Shown here in pieces: positions 13,480 to 26,700 of a stretch of DNA of 64,000 bases. The notes beneath the pieces are model-generated. The model was not told the origin of the DNA, searched no databases, and was given only the letters and a program-made list of their open reading frames with translations. The DNA is from Austropuccinia psidii (taxonomy: Eukaryota; Basidiomycota; Pucciniomycetes; Pucciniales; Sphaerophragmiaceae): positions 34,346,594 to 34,410,593 of the forward strand of contig JALGQZ010000011.1 in NCBI GenBank assembly GCA_023105745.1, given 5' to 3'. The translations under genes and the position numbers were made by a program. How positions within the stretch are numbered: position 1 is the stretch's first letter; each line of letters starts with the position of its first letter.

Positions 13480-13496
13480 TTCCCTCCCACCAAAAG
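13480..13496 (-). other. Polypurine tract of element B
   Basis: Minus strand CTTTTGGTGGGAGGGAA, directly abutting the 3' LTR; same form as in A, C and D. Confidence 0.75.
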
Positions 13497-13621
13497 ATAA
13501 AATTGTACTATAATTTTATCAATGTTATAAAGAAAAAAAGCCCCAAAGGGGGTTAATGTCCATTGTCAAACCTCTTTACATCACTCAGATCAAGTAATTT
13601 AAAGCACATTTATAGACCTAT

Positions 13622-16600
13622 TCAGGCTTGTGGCCTTCTTTCATGTCTAAATCTTCTTAAGAGTTTATCTGAGTCAGGTATTTCTGATTCTGCCAGCCAT
13701 TAATATTCATGTACTGGATTTCTATATCTGACAAGATATTCTCTCTGATTTTTAGCCCTAAGTCTCCTTTCTTCAATGACTTTCTTTATCTTTTTGTCTT
13801 CATTCTGTTCCACTGGTGGTACAGTTAAAGGAGTTGGGTTTCTAAAAGGAAACAACTCTTTGTCAGCTGGTTGATAAGGCTTTATCAAGCTGACTGGAAA
13901 AGTGAGTTGTTCATTTTCCAATTCACCACTCAATTCCACTTGAACTGCATTGGTTCCATGTAAGGCAACAATAACAAAAGGTCCTACATAAGAATCTTTA
14001 AGTTTCTTTTGGCCTTTTACATTATTAAAATTCAAGGTTGAAACTAAAACTAAGTCCCCTACTTTGAAGTCTGGTACTTTGTAACTCTTTTCCCACTTCT
14101 TTTTTGCACTATCAAAAGCATCAGTAATACTTTGTTTTGCATGATGTTTTACTTTATCAAGCATCATCCTGAATCTGGAAGCTGTAGGATGAATTTCAAT
14201 CAAGTCTTTCCTCAGTGTGTCTGCTGGGAGTCTTGGATTCCATCCTTTTTCTAACATAGCAGGAGTTTGTCCTGTGGAAGAATGGACTGATGTCTTATAT
14301 GCCAATTCTAATGCAGGTATCAGAGTGCACCAGTCATGGTTGAAGCCATCTGAGTCTTTGAATTCAAATCCATAAGCACAGAATATCTTGAGCTTGTCTT
14401 CCAAAGTTTGAATCATTCTCTCTGCTAGCCCATCTGTCTGAGGGTGATATTCTGTATAGAATGATAAATTAGTCCCAAACAATCTATGAAGATTGGTCCA
14501 AAGTGCAGATGTTAACTTGGGATCTCTGTCACTTATGATATTCTTAAATAATCCTGTAAGAGAAGAAACTCTACTCCATAGAAGAAGAGCTGTATCCATA
14601 GCAGTGTCATCTTTATGACATGGTAAGAATTTGGGAGTCTTGGTATATCTGTCTACAATGACTAAACAAGCATTATAGCTTTTGTCACCACTTGGAAGAA
14701 GTGCTGTGACCCAATCCATGTGAACAACTTCCGAAGGGGATTTTGGTTCTTTAATATGAATCATGAGTCCAAATTTCTTGCCTGTACTCCTGTTTGCTTT
14801 TTGACATCTGTCACAGGTATGGCAATATTAAATTGTTTCTTTTCTCCAAGATGGCCACCATGCACCGTTTTTCACCTTTTCAAGTGTTCTGTCCTCTGAC
14901 AGGTGTCCAGAGTAGATGCTATCATGGCATTCATGAAGAATGGTATTGATAAGCGATCTGCTGCATAATGTCATTACACAAGAATGTTTGGTTCTGTGGT
15001 AAATAATCCCATCAAACAAGTGAAATCTTCCTTCAGAATAGGAATTCTTCCAAACTTCATCCAGTGCATTGACTAAAGATGTATCTTTGCAGTCTTTATC
15101 TAATAAAGAAGTCAAGATATGGAAATTGTTGTCTTGCTTATAAGATTCTCTGACTTCTTCAAAATGTTCAGTTCCAATATCAGTTAGGTTAATCCCTTCA
15201 ATTGGAATCTGTGGTTCAGCTTTCAAAGTTACATGAGCTGGGTTATCAGGAGTGTTTGCTAATACCCACCTGCTAAGTCAATCAGCATTTTTGTGAATTT
15301 TTCCTGCTTTTAGAGCTATAGTCATGTTTCCTCTATATTCTTGAATGGCTATTTGCCATCTCAACATATGTCTGTTGGGAGTTTTCATTTTAAGAAGTGA
15401 TTTCATGGCATCACAGTCAGTTATCACTTCAAAAACAATTCCATCAAGATAATAGTGTAGTTTCTCAAGTTCCCATACCAAACCTAAGTACTCCATTTGG
15501 CTTGCACCATATCTGGCCTCTGTTGGTTTGATTTGTCTTGAGATATAACAAACTGGTCCTTCTGTAGGTTTGTCATCAATAATTTGGACTTGGTGTAGGG
15601 CTGCCCCTAATCCATCTTCACATGCATCAATGTACAATTTAAAAGGAATATTCCAGTCAGGCATGAGGAGTAAAGGTGCTTCTGTAAGAGCTTTCTTCAT
15701 CTTCTCATAAACCTCAATTCTCTCCTGTGTCATCTCAAATACAGTCTGTTGATCAAAGATTCTATATAGGGACTTGGCTAGAATTGCAAAGTCTTTCAAT
15801 TGTTGCCTATAATAACTGGCAAATCCAAGAAAAGACATCATTTCTTTTTCTTTATGACATATTGGCTTAAGTAACACTGCTGCTACCCTTTTTTTGTCAA
15901 TACTCAAGCTTAAACCAGAAACAAAATGTCCTAATGCTTTAAGTTCTTCAGAACCAATATTGCATTTCTTGAGTGAAATTTTCATATTCACTTATGCAAC
16001 TTTGTGAAGTACTCATGCAGGTCTTTCAAGGTGCAAATACCATGAATAAGAACATATGATAATATCATCAATATAAATAATAAGCCATCCTTCAGAGAAT
16101 TCTGTAGGAAAGATGGTATTCATCATTCTTTGATCATGGGATGGAGAATTTTTAATGCCAAATGGCATTCTAAGATACCCATAAATACCACAGTGAGTGA
16201 TAATTCTAAGAAGCTTCTTAGCTTTAGGAATCAAAAGATTTTGATGGAAGCCTTTCAATGCATCCATTGATGTTATATACTTGGCTTTAGACAATTGAGT
16301 CAATGTTTCTTGAATTCTAGGGATTGGATACCTATCTGTAACTGTGTAGGTATTCAATGCTCTGAAATCTCCAGCCATTCTTGACTTATCATTATGCCAG
16401 GCAATAATAACAGGTTTTGTCACTTCAACTTCCTCACTATGGCCTACTTTCCTTAGCACACCAAGTTGGATTAACTCTTGGATATCTTTCTCCAAGGCTT
16501 CTCTAGCTCTGGGACTGGCTGGATAAGCTGGTCCTCTAAGTACTGGAGGATATAATCTATCAATATTAAGAGTAATATCAACTTCATGTCCCCTTATAGC

Positions 16601-19339
16601 ACCTAATGGTTCATTATCAGAGGCAAATGCATTATTGTATGTGTAAAACACATTGATAAGTTCATTCCTCATCTTTGTGACAATGATGGATTAATTTGTG
16701 CTTCAACAAGTTGATTAGACACAAATTCCTCCTTATAAGTATAATTTTTAGAAGATACTATTGATATTTGTTTTGGCATATTGGAAAAAGCAAATTTTTG
16801 TCTTTTGTTCTCTCCAATTGTGAAATATCTGTCTTTATGGTTAGTGATGTCAATACCATAAATATTCAAGTAATCATTTCCAAAAATGATATGCTGAGAT
16901 GTGCAATTGTCCATCACCACAATCTCAGTTTTCACTCTTATGCTTCCTGCTGGGTGTGGAAATACAACATTAGTGTCTAATATACCCAAGGGGTACATAT
17001 TGTTACTGGCACTACTAAATTGCACACCTTCTATTGGTAATATATGGTTTCTCCATTCAGGAAGTATAACTTGGAGGTAATCTTTGCCCACACAAGTGCA
17101 AAATGCCCCTGTATCTAAATTTACTTTGGCTTCAATATCATTCATCAAAACTGATGTGATACAGGATGCTCCAGCAGTATAACCTTTTCCTCTAGCAGGT
17201 TTGCTCTTACACATTCTGGCATCTTGGATATTGATCAGGTTGTAGCAATATTCACGATATTGTGGTAAGTGGGTGTGAACTTCTGTGACTTCAAAGAAAG
17301 CTGTAATTTTCTCAATGGGATAGTCCTCCACTGGTGTGTCCTCAGAGATTGCAGAATCTTGATCAGATTCTTTTTTCTCTTCAGTACAATGAACTTCTTC
17401 AATAACTTGAGCTTCATTGATTTTTGTCTTTTTGATGCAAGTTTTGGCTAAATGTGAAGTACTTCCACATTTATGACACTTCAAGCCAGGTTTTTCTGGT
17501 CTTCTGTCCTCCCTGGGAATCTCTGAAACTATCTTGGATTCCATAGGGATTTTAGTCCAAGTTTTACCAATTCTTGTTCTGGTAATGATATCTTCCATTT
17601 CATTAATGTATTCTTCTGTTGAACAGGGCTCCACAAATCTGCTTTTGATAGCATGTTCTAGTTCTCCTCCACACTTCCTTGACATTTTCATATTAATCAT
17701 AGTGTCAGACATATCTGGGTGTAAAGCAGATAATCTGTCTTTCTGCTTGAAGAACCAAGTAAGTGGCTTATCTTTCTCTGAGTTCAAAATGGCATTTTCA
17801 AAAGCATCTTCCATTTTAAACCTCCAATAATTGTTGGCCAATTTGGTAATAACTTCAGACTTCCACCAATACCAATCATGTTTCCCATGATCCATTCTCA
17901 TCTTGTAATACCATTTCTTTGCAGTTCTGGTAAACAGAGAGTGTAATTTTCCCACTATGATTTCATCAGGTATATGAAAGTCTTCTTGCACCATATCAAT
18001 GGTCCTGATGAACTCAATATGGTTATATTCTGCTTCACCAGAGAATGTTGGCCATTCTTCCAATTTGGGAATATCTTTTGCAGAGATAACATTTTCTCCT
18101 AAGAATGGCGTCAAACTTACTTTAACAGAAAGTTTTTCTTCAGTCAAAAGTGTAGAATTTCTTGGCATATGTGGTACATAATTCTTATGAATCTGTTCTA
18201 CATTTGCAATGATTTCATTCTTTAACTTCTGCCTTTCACTGTCACTTTTGGCTAAATGTGTAGCAAACTGATTGGTATTTTCAACTATTTTGAAGACATG
18301 ATCTTTTAAAATTTTAAGTTGATAATTCATTTGAAAATTGAAAGATCATCCATTTCATCATTTTGAACCTGACATGTACTTTCAATTCTGTTACATTTAT
18401 TGACAATTGAATCAATTCTGGAATTTGCCAATTGATACCATTCAGTATATCTTTTTTCATTTCTTTTTAATTCACTTATGTCTGATGTAAGTTTATTTAT
18501 CTTTACATCAAATTTACCAAGGGCTACATCAATATTAAATTGAACAAAATGTATCTGATCTATTATTTCTTTGGAAAAGTTCTTTTCATCCTTTCCTGCT
18601 CTTTGGCTGTGAAGTCCATCAAAGTCCTGGCCATGTTGAATACACTGTCCACGGCTGAAGGCTCCAATTTGGGGATCCTGTACCCTTGTGGGTAAGGTCT
18701 GTGCAAATTGGTTTTGCCTTTGCCCTTGCTTTGATGGTTTGTGGGACCTCTCTGCTTTTTCTGAGGTCCTTTGGGCTTGTCCATGAACACTTCTGGTGCT
18801 GGTTTGGAGCTGCTAGACGCCACTGGGGCCTCTGTCTCCAAAGTTGGAGTCATTTCCAACTCTTTCTTCTGGTCTATGGATAAAAGACTTTGGTTCTTCA
18901 ACCAAATCTTTATCTTTTTGACCTTGTCTTTGCAAGACAATGGGCTCCAACATCCTAAGAGTTCTATGGTTTTCTCTTGACCCAGAGAGCTCTTGATGTG
19001 TAAGTAAGAGTTCATTGCCCCCTGCCAAAGGCTTGGGAATATTTCCCACTCCTCTTCTTTGGCTGCTCTGAACCAATTTTTGTATTGGCATTGATATATT
19101 TCTATTTCTGCCACTTGAAAATGGTTCAGCCCTGGAAATATTATCATGAATCAGTTCAGGCTCAGAATTCACATCAAAATCTGTGGGTACAGACCTTGGG
19201 GAATGGGGGCAACTCTGGCATCCTCCAAATGTGCCTTTCTTGAGTAAGACTTGGCACTTCTTGATTTGGTCTTGCCTCTTCCTTGTCCACATACATCTGG
19301 TTGGACTGAATAGTTGCTTCCATTTCTGGTATGCACCAT
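13622..19339 (-). pseudogene. gag-pol of element B, multiply broken
   Basis: Begins at ATG 19339 (MVHTRNGS). A one-base deletion in 19195-19325 shifts the frame. Further damage: TAG at 18813, a shift near 18335, a shift near 16670, stops at 16013 and shortly after, and stops at 15278, 14828 and 13700. Surviving blocks: gag and CCHC (CHKCGSTSHLAKTC) and protease DTGA in 16669-18330; RT with YIDD in 16013-16672; RT end and RNase H in 15278-15991; integrase zinc finger in 14828-15226; integrase core and chromodomain start in 13700-14764. The frame ends at TGA 13622-13624. The domain order is the same as in A and C. Confidence 0.9.
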
Positions 19340-19535
19340 TTTCACGTCAATTTCAAGATAAAAGGTGAAAAATATGAGATAAAACACACACCTTATGGTG
19401 GTAATTTATTCTTTTCTGAGTTAAATAAGGTGCCTCTCTTAGCAATTTGCACCTCAATACTGTCCTCAGATTCTGGACTAGTGATATATCTTTTACTGAT
19501 TCTGTTGCCAGCTGCACAGTATTTGATTAAAGACA
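18563..19535 (-). pseudogene. Accessory ORF of element B, spliced and overlapping gag in +1
   Basis: Inferred exon 1 at 19535-19392 (after TTTTTTCTAG), intron 1 at 19391-19326 (GTGTGT...CCAG), exon 2 at 19325-19195, intron 2 at 19194-19132 (GTCTGT...TTTCCAG, 63 nt), exon 3 at 19131-18563. Intron 2 removes a cluster of stops in this frame. Exon 3 encodes AEIEIYQCQY, a Lys-rich region and DSVFNMARTLMDF, aligning with A and C. Damage: TAA just before the first donor (GAA in element A) and a one-base deletion in exon 2, which shifts the gag frame by the same step. Exon 2 is 131 nt, against 132 in A. Function unknown. Confidence 0.55.
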
Positions 19536-19927
19536 CTAGAAAAAATTATAAAAGAGAAAAATTATTTTTTATACTTTTTTTTAAAATATTTTTAAAGATT
19601 TTTTATAAGTTTTATATTTTTTAATATTAAAAAAAATATTCTTTTTGAAGAAAAAAAATTAAAATTTAAGATTTTGAATGAAAATTAATTCAGCGTAACT
19701 CAAAGGATAATTTTATAAGTTTTTGGATGTGAAAAAGCCACATGTAAAAACAGTATAAAATTAAACCAAATTCCTCAATGAAAAAGATTTCCAAAATAAT
19801 TTCAAAAATAAAAATTATTTTAACTTTAAAATGAAAGAAAAAAATATTATTTCATTAATATATTTTAGAGCTTAAAAATATATTCATTAAGGGTACAAGG
19901 TTCAAAAAACACAGCCAGGGCCCCAAA
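19536..19927 (-). other. Leader and primer-binding region of element B
   Basis: Next to the 5' LTR the minus strand reads TTTGGGGCCCTGGCTGTG, the presumed primer-binding site (variants in C and F). The rest is an AT-rich leader without an open frame. It ends in the T-rich AG acceptor of the accessory exon. The leader of F (63766-64000) is nearly the same sequence. Confidence 0.55.
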
Positions 19928-21840
19928 TGTAAGATTTGACTATTAAACGGATGATAATATTACCATTAATCAACAGTACTATGTCTGTTCTTATAAAATA
20001 TAATAATAAAATATTATTGTAACCCCAATTAAATAATCAAAGAGCTATTTATTTCACTTGTTAAACACTACTAGTGATTTTAACAGTGAGCAGTAATTGT
20101 CTACAAGAATCAATTACAAGAAGAATTAAATAATAAACACTTCTTTTATTAAAATAATAAAATTATTTTCTTATATAATTATCTTTTACAAGAATAATTA
20201 TAAAGATAATTCTTGAAGAAAACAAATTTTGGAGAAAAACTTCAAGAACTAAAAATAAATGACTCACTTATACTCCAAAGAGCTTATTGAAAGATATAAG
20301 TAGAGAAATTTGACGTAGAATTGTGGATTTTAAGGGATCAAAATGATTTATAGCAGTATTACAACAATATAAAGTTGTATTCTATTATTTCACATCTTTC
20401 TGATTGATTCTGAAAGAATTAAAACACTTAAGAATAGTTTTAACTAATACTTACTTGTTGGTAACAATGATAGAAATGGATAATAAGATGATTTGATAAG
20501 GAAAAAACAGCAAGAGGAGGCCTCTTTTAAGTCAACAACAGCTCACAGAGGCATTCCATGGAGCAGACTGAAAGACCAGTGAGTGAGAAAACAATAAACC
20601 CTTTTGGATTATTGATTGCATCATCTGTTGTCACGTGAGATTATCATAATTACTTAATAAATGCTTTTTATGTGACTACCAACCCCAATATGGTTAAGAA
20701 TAAAAGGAGTAGCATCTGTAAATCTTCTTTCATTCCCAAAGAATCATTGATTTCTCAAATTTATCAATTTTATTGGAAATTTCATCACAGGTTGTAATTA
20801 CTGTGGATTTTTGAAGATTCAGTGTTTCACGTAGAATAGTCAAAAATGGACTTTAAGTAAAACTTTTAATTCTATTAGTAAACCTATATTGATTTTTGGT
20901 TGTACCTTGTATAGTACAGTTCTTCATTGGTCCTCAATCCTTCAGAGAGATTCATTAAGAATTGTATTTTTAATGAATTTTTGAGGTTTTTACCTCATTT
21001 CTACGTAGAATTGCAAATATCAGTGTTTAACTGGTTGCTATGAGGTAAATCAATGGATACAAGTCCAGAAAGGGTTTTGATTACTCTTTTGGGGCTTATC
21101 CATGAAAATTCATTAAGAATTGACATGGTTACAGGAGTCTAAGGAGCTCTTTACCTCCTTGGCACATCAAAATAGCAGGTTATTTGCTATTTTCTTAAGA
21201 TTTACTGTAGTTGTAACATGGTAACCAAGTTCCAAAAGTGTTTTAGTTTACTAATTGGGCCAAAATCAGCCATGGATCCAAGCTTTGAAGCTGTCCACGC
21301 CTCTGAGGCCTCAGAAGTTGGGTACCCTGGCTCTCTTTAATGTCTTTTGTCCCCCTCGCCTATTTTTCACGTCAAAATAGAAAATTAAGCTTCAAGTGAA
21401 ATATCCACTATGGGTGTACCAAAGTTTCATGTAAGAATACCATGATATTAAGTGCCCAAATCATGGATAACGCTATTCTTAGTGTATATGTAACATGGGA
21501 TTTCTCATATTCCCATTATTTTGGCGTGAAATTAAGAAAAACAACCATTTTCACAGATCTTTTATGTGGTATTGAAGTATTTTCCATATTACCACCTCAA
21601 AGAGTTAATTTGAGCTTATTCACTCTATGGAGCTACCCTAGGTGAATATTTGTGTAGAATCTAAATCTCGCCTTAAAGCCATGGATTTACTTACTCAATA
21701 AAACTTTATTCCTCTTTTCTGAAATCAAAAATGATGAATTTTGGATATATGCATGACTTATGAGTTATTCATAATTCAGAATTTATTTTTAAGAGAATTG
21801 TGGCCTATTTGGGTATTTAAAATATACCCTAAGCCTCACA
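19928..21840 (-). repeat. 5' LTR of element B (1913 bp)
   Basis: Matches 11569-13479 in full, with many scattered substitutions. It ends in AAGCCTCACA, and the right TSD copy GTCAC begins at 21841. Confidence 0.92.
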
Positions 21841-21909
21841 GTCACTTTGCTTCCAGATTCACTCTGGTAACTTTTGAGAATATTTTTCTTGAATATTCTT
21901 TCTAGATAC
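21841..21909 (+). repeat. Element D 5' LTR, segment 2 (between B and C)
   Basis: 69 bp that continue the D LTR across the B insertion (GTCACTTTGCTTCCAG..., compared with the reverse complement of the C LTR). The first five bases are B's right TSD copy and the last five (GATAC) are C's left TSD copy. Confidence 0.8.
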
Positions 21910-23748
21910 TGTAAGGTGTGGATATGAAACTTTGATTAAAAATCAAGTACTTTTCCTGTCCTCAAAATTTGTATAAGGTAAAAATCAATTAAAAATAGTA
22001 TGAAATATTATTTTTAAGAGAAAACACGCCAATTTTATTGTTTATAACTTTATTAGTATAAAACAATAATATTATAAAAATTTATTGTTTTACCAACAAT
22101 AAAAATTTATCCAAAAAATACTCTACAAGAGATATTTTAAGGCTACAAAAGAAATTTCTTCAAGAGCAATTTCAATTGGAATTAATTGAGCAAAGAACTT
22201 CAAGCAATTAATTAAAGAACAAAGTCTTTAAAAAGGATATTAAAGAGAAAACAAGCCCAAAAGTGACCAGAGTGAATTTGGAAACAAAGTGACAAAGTTT
22301 ACAGTGATGAAAGATGCTTTAATTCACTTTTGGGGTGGTTCAGGGGTAAAAATGATTATAAGAGTTACAAACAATGATTATAATGATTTTTTCACGTGGT
22401 TAAAAGGATTAAAATGATTTAAAAATGGTGGTTGGAATCTTTGATTGATTGGTTTAACAGTGTTTAAACTAATTAATAAAAGGAAAAGATTCTAACATGA
22501 AGAGAAAAGTGGGGCAAAGAAGACATTCTTTTATAGCCATCAATTCTCTTACTCCAAAAGTAAAATTTACTCTTGTCAGTCGTGAAAAACAGTCTGACAA
22601 CAGAAAAGCCAATTATGGCATCATTGAACCCTGGTTTAGGCCAAAAAGGGCTGGTTTAAGCCATTTTTAGCCAATTTTAGCCATTTTAGACCCTTAAATC
22701 AGCCATTACTATAGCAATACCAGGCCTAGAGCCTTCAAAACACGTCAGAATGTGTGTCAGAGGCGTAGAAACCAGTTAAAACTGTTTTTATTATGATTGT
22801 TTTATCTTAAGGGTAGTTTTACCCTCTTGGCAATAGCTAAAACTACCCCAGTTGGTATCAAAACCTCATCATCAATTGAGTCCACAGACCCTGTGACTCA
22901 ATTCCAGGCCAAAAGTGATGAACTTTTGCGTGAATTTTGACATCCCACGCCTGTCAGCAAGGATTTTGGGGGTCTAGCTCCCCCTTAGAGCTGGAGTTCC
23001 TTTTCCCCCCCAAATTTAATCTTTCCAATTTATTTTTCCTTTAATTCCTCATCATGTATTGTACTTATAATTTACATATGTAATTCAATTCAATTGTACA
23101 GTAAAATACAGTAATAATTGACACCTCATATGTAAATCAAAGTTCACTTATGTAATACACGCGCACATTTTGACATTTCAATTGAATTCAATTGAAAATA
23201 CTTCAATTCCTCATAACTTCTAAACTAAACACAACACCTCAATTTTAACACAAAAATTGATGGTTAACACCACATGTGGTGTGAATTAAATTAAGGTTTT
23301 GAGGATTTTCAACTTTTGTATTGAAAATACTAAAAACTTAATTTAAGCTTATTTAGAGTTGAGTTACAAAAATTTCACTCAGAGGTGACCCCACCTGATT
23401 TTTTATGAGGAATCCAATGGTGAAATAAAATTTATATGTTTATTTATTGGATAAAAAGTTATAATAAATTTTATTTAACTTTTTTCCAAATTTATTTATT
23501 TTTTCACAATTTTGTTAAAATTCCATTTTTACTTAAATTTTTCAAGTATAAATGTAATTTTATATTTACAAAATTTAATGTATTTTTATTTTTAAATTAT
23601 AATTAATTTTTTATTTTTTAATATAATTTTATATTTATATTTTGATTTTTATTTTAATAATATAAATAAATTTATTTTATTTATATTAATATGTTATTTT
23701 TTATATTTGTGGTCTTTTGGGTATATGAAATTACCTCTAAGGCTCACA
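21910..23748 (-). repeat. 3' LTR of element C (1839 bp)
   Basis: Same length as 30169-32007. Differences noticed by eye: T/G in 'AACTTCAAG', A/C in 'AACAAGCCC', C/T in 'ATAGCCATC', T/C in 'GCAATAGC'. A TATAAAAG box lies on the minus strand at 22528-22535. Confidence 0.95.
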
Positions 23749-23765
23749 TTCCCTCCCCCTAAAAA
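23749..23765 (-). other. Polypurine tract of element C
   Basis: Minus strand purine run (TTTTTAGGGGGAGGGAA) between the gag-pol stop and the 3' LTR. Confidence 0.8.
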
Positions 23766-23771
23766 GGAATA

Positions 23772-26700
23772 TTACTTTGTAATATTGGAGTTTCTAGTGT
23801 GTCTGAATCTTCTGAGGAGTTTGGTAGCTTCTGGTATATCTTTTTCTTCTAACCATTCATCTTCACAAGTTGGGTCACTGTACCTAACAAGGTATTCCCT
23901 TACTTTCTTGGTTCTTAATTTCCTTTCTTTAAGAACTTTGGTAATTTTCTTAGCACCAGATGTCTCAATAGGAGGTATAACTTGGGGAATCTTATTCCTC
24001 AAGGGAAATTTCTCAGCATCACTAGATTTATATGGTTTTATCAAGCTCACTGGAAATGTAGGGTGCTTATTGCTAAGTTCTTCAGATAACTCTACTTCAA
24101 CAGCATTTTCTCCATGGAGGGCCTTAATCACAAAAGGTCCTGCAAAGGAGTCTTTCAACTTTTTACATCCTTTGATGTTATTGAAGTTAGTGGTGGATAC
24201 AAGTACTAGGTCCCCTACTTTTAAATCTGGAGTTGCATGTGATTTATCCCATTTATCTTTAGCATATGCAAAAGAGTCCTCCATGCACCTTACTGCATGC
24301 TTTCTAGCTTTGTCTAGCATTCCTTTGAAGCTAGCAGCTGTGGGATGTATTTCAATTAAGTCTTTCCTCAAGGAGTCTTGGGGTAACTTGGGGTTCCATC
24401 CTTTTTCTAGAACAGCAGGAGTCTGATTGGTACTAGCATGGATTGATGTTTTATATGCTAATTCCAGTGCTGGTAACAGAGTACACCAATCATGGGTGAA
24501 TCCATCACAATCTTTGAATTCAAGGCCATATGCACAAAATCTTCTCACCATGTCCTCTAAGGTTTGGATCATTCTTTCAGCCAGGCCATCAGTTTGTGGG
24601 TGGTAGGCTGTAGAGAAAGACAGTTTAGTGCCAAACAATTGGTGAAGATTTGTCCATAGTGCTGAAGTGAATTTGGGATCTCTATCACTGATGATATTTG
24701 TAAATATCCCAGTCCATGACACTACTCTATTCCATATCAGAAGAGCTGTATCCATGGCTGTATCATCTTTGTGACATGGTAAAAAGATTGGAGTTTTACT
24801 GAATCTGTCCACAATTACTAGGCAAGCATTATAGCTCCTGTCACCTCCTGGTGGTAGGCCAGTTACCCAATCCATATGGACAATTTCCCAAGGTCTGTTT
24901 GGTTCTTGGATTTTCATCATATTTCCAAGTCTTTTGCCAGTGGATTTATTTGCCTTTTGGCATCTGTCACAGGTTTTGCAATACTCTGCAACATCCTTTT
25001 GCCACATTGGCCACCATATGCAGGTCTTCACTTTCTCTCTTGTTCTGTCTTCAGAAAGATGTCCTGAAAAGGGACTATCATGGCATTCTTTCAGTACAAG
25101 ATTGATTAATGACCTGTCTACAACTGTCATGACACATGTGTGCTTGGTTCTGTGGTAAATTATACCATCCAGTAGGTGAAATCTTCCTTCATTATAAGAT
25201 TTCCTCCATACTTCATCCAAGGCATGTATTAGAGAGATGTCTTTACAGTCTTTGTTAAGTAATTGGCATAAGATGCTACAATTCTTATCTTGAGTGTAAC
25301 TATTTCTGACTTCTTCAAAGAAGGTGGTGTTCAAGTCTGTAACACTTATTCCTTCTATTGGAATTTGTGGTGAAGCTTCTTCTGGAACATAAGCAGGATT
25401 ATCAATGTTATTTGGTAATGGCCATCTGCTTAGTCCATCTGCATTTTTATGAATATTCCCATCCTTATGAACAATAGTCATATTGCCTCTGTATTCTTGT
25501 ATGGCTATTTGCCATCTGAGCATGTGTCTGTTAGGTGTTTTCATGTTCAAAAGTGATTTCACAGCTGTACAATCTGTTATTACTTCAAAAACACATCCCT
25601 CTAAGAAATATTTCAATTTCTCTAAGGCCCAGACAAGGCATAGACATTCCATTTGACTTGCTCCATATCTGGCTTCAGTTGGTTTGATTTGCCTGGATAT
25701 GAAACATATTGGTCCTTCTACAGGTTTGTCATTTATGATCTGAACTTGGTGAAGTGCAGCACCTAGTCCATCCCCTGATGCATCAATATACAGTTTGAAA
25801 GGTAATTTAAAGTCTGGCATCAGTAAGAGTGGAGCAGTGGTCAATGCTTCTCTTAGAGATTCAAAAGCTTTGACTCTGTCAACAGTCATTTCAAATACTG
25901 TGTCTTTGTCACACAACTTATAAAGTGGTCTTGCTATGGATGCAAAGTCTTTAATGTGTTGCCTGTAATATCCTGCAAAACCTAAGAATGACTGAATTTC
26001 CTTCTTATTCTGAGGCATGGGTTTTAACAATACTGCTGCAACTTTGTTTTTATCAATTCCAAGGGACAAACCAGATACAACATGTCCTAGTGCCTTAAGT
26101 TCTTTAAATCCAAAATGACATTTCTTCAGGGAGATTTTTATGTTTACTGATTGGATTTTTGTCAAAACTCTTGATAATCTGTACATGTGCTCCTCCCAAG
26201 TCTTTGAACAGATAATAATGTCATCAATGTAAATGATTAACCATCCCTCTGAGAGTTCCTCAGGGAAGATTTCATTCATCATTCTTTGGAAGTGTGAAGG
26301 TGCATTTTTGATACCAAAGGGCATCCTTAAGTATTCATACACTCCACAATGAACAATAATTCTCAAGTATTTTCTTGCTCTTGGTGTTACCACATTTTGA
26401 TGGAATCCTTTAAGGGCATCCATAGTGGTTATATACACTGCTTGAGATATTTGAGTAAGGGCAATTTGGATTTTTGGTATTGGGTATCTGTCTGGAACAG
26501 TGTAAGTGTTCAGAGCTCTAAAGTCCCCAACCATTCTGGATTTTCCATTATGCCACGCCACTATGACTGGTGTAGTTATTTCTACTTCCTCATTGTGGCC
26601 TACTTTTCTTATTACACCAAGGTCTAGAAGTTCTTTGATATGAATTTCTAGAGCTTCTCTTGATTTTGGACTTGCTGGATAAGCAGGTCTTCTTAAGAGT

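Larger units (their letters stand above)
11569..21840 (-). mobile_element. Element B: full-length but decayed Ty3/Gypsy chromovirus (10272 bp)
   Basis: Bounded by two LTRs (11569-13479 and 19928-21840) and by an exact 5-bp duplication, GTCAC, at 11564-11568 and 21841-21845. Interior order on the minus strand: primer-binding region, leader, accessory exon, gag-pol, polypurine tract. It inserted antisense into the 5' LTR of D. The coding region carries at least six stops and three frameshifts, and the two LTRs differ at many sites, so this is clearly older than C. Confidence 0.93.
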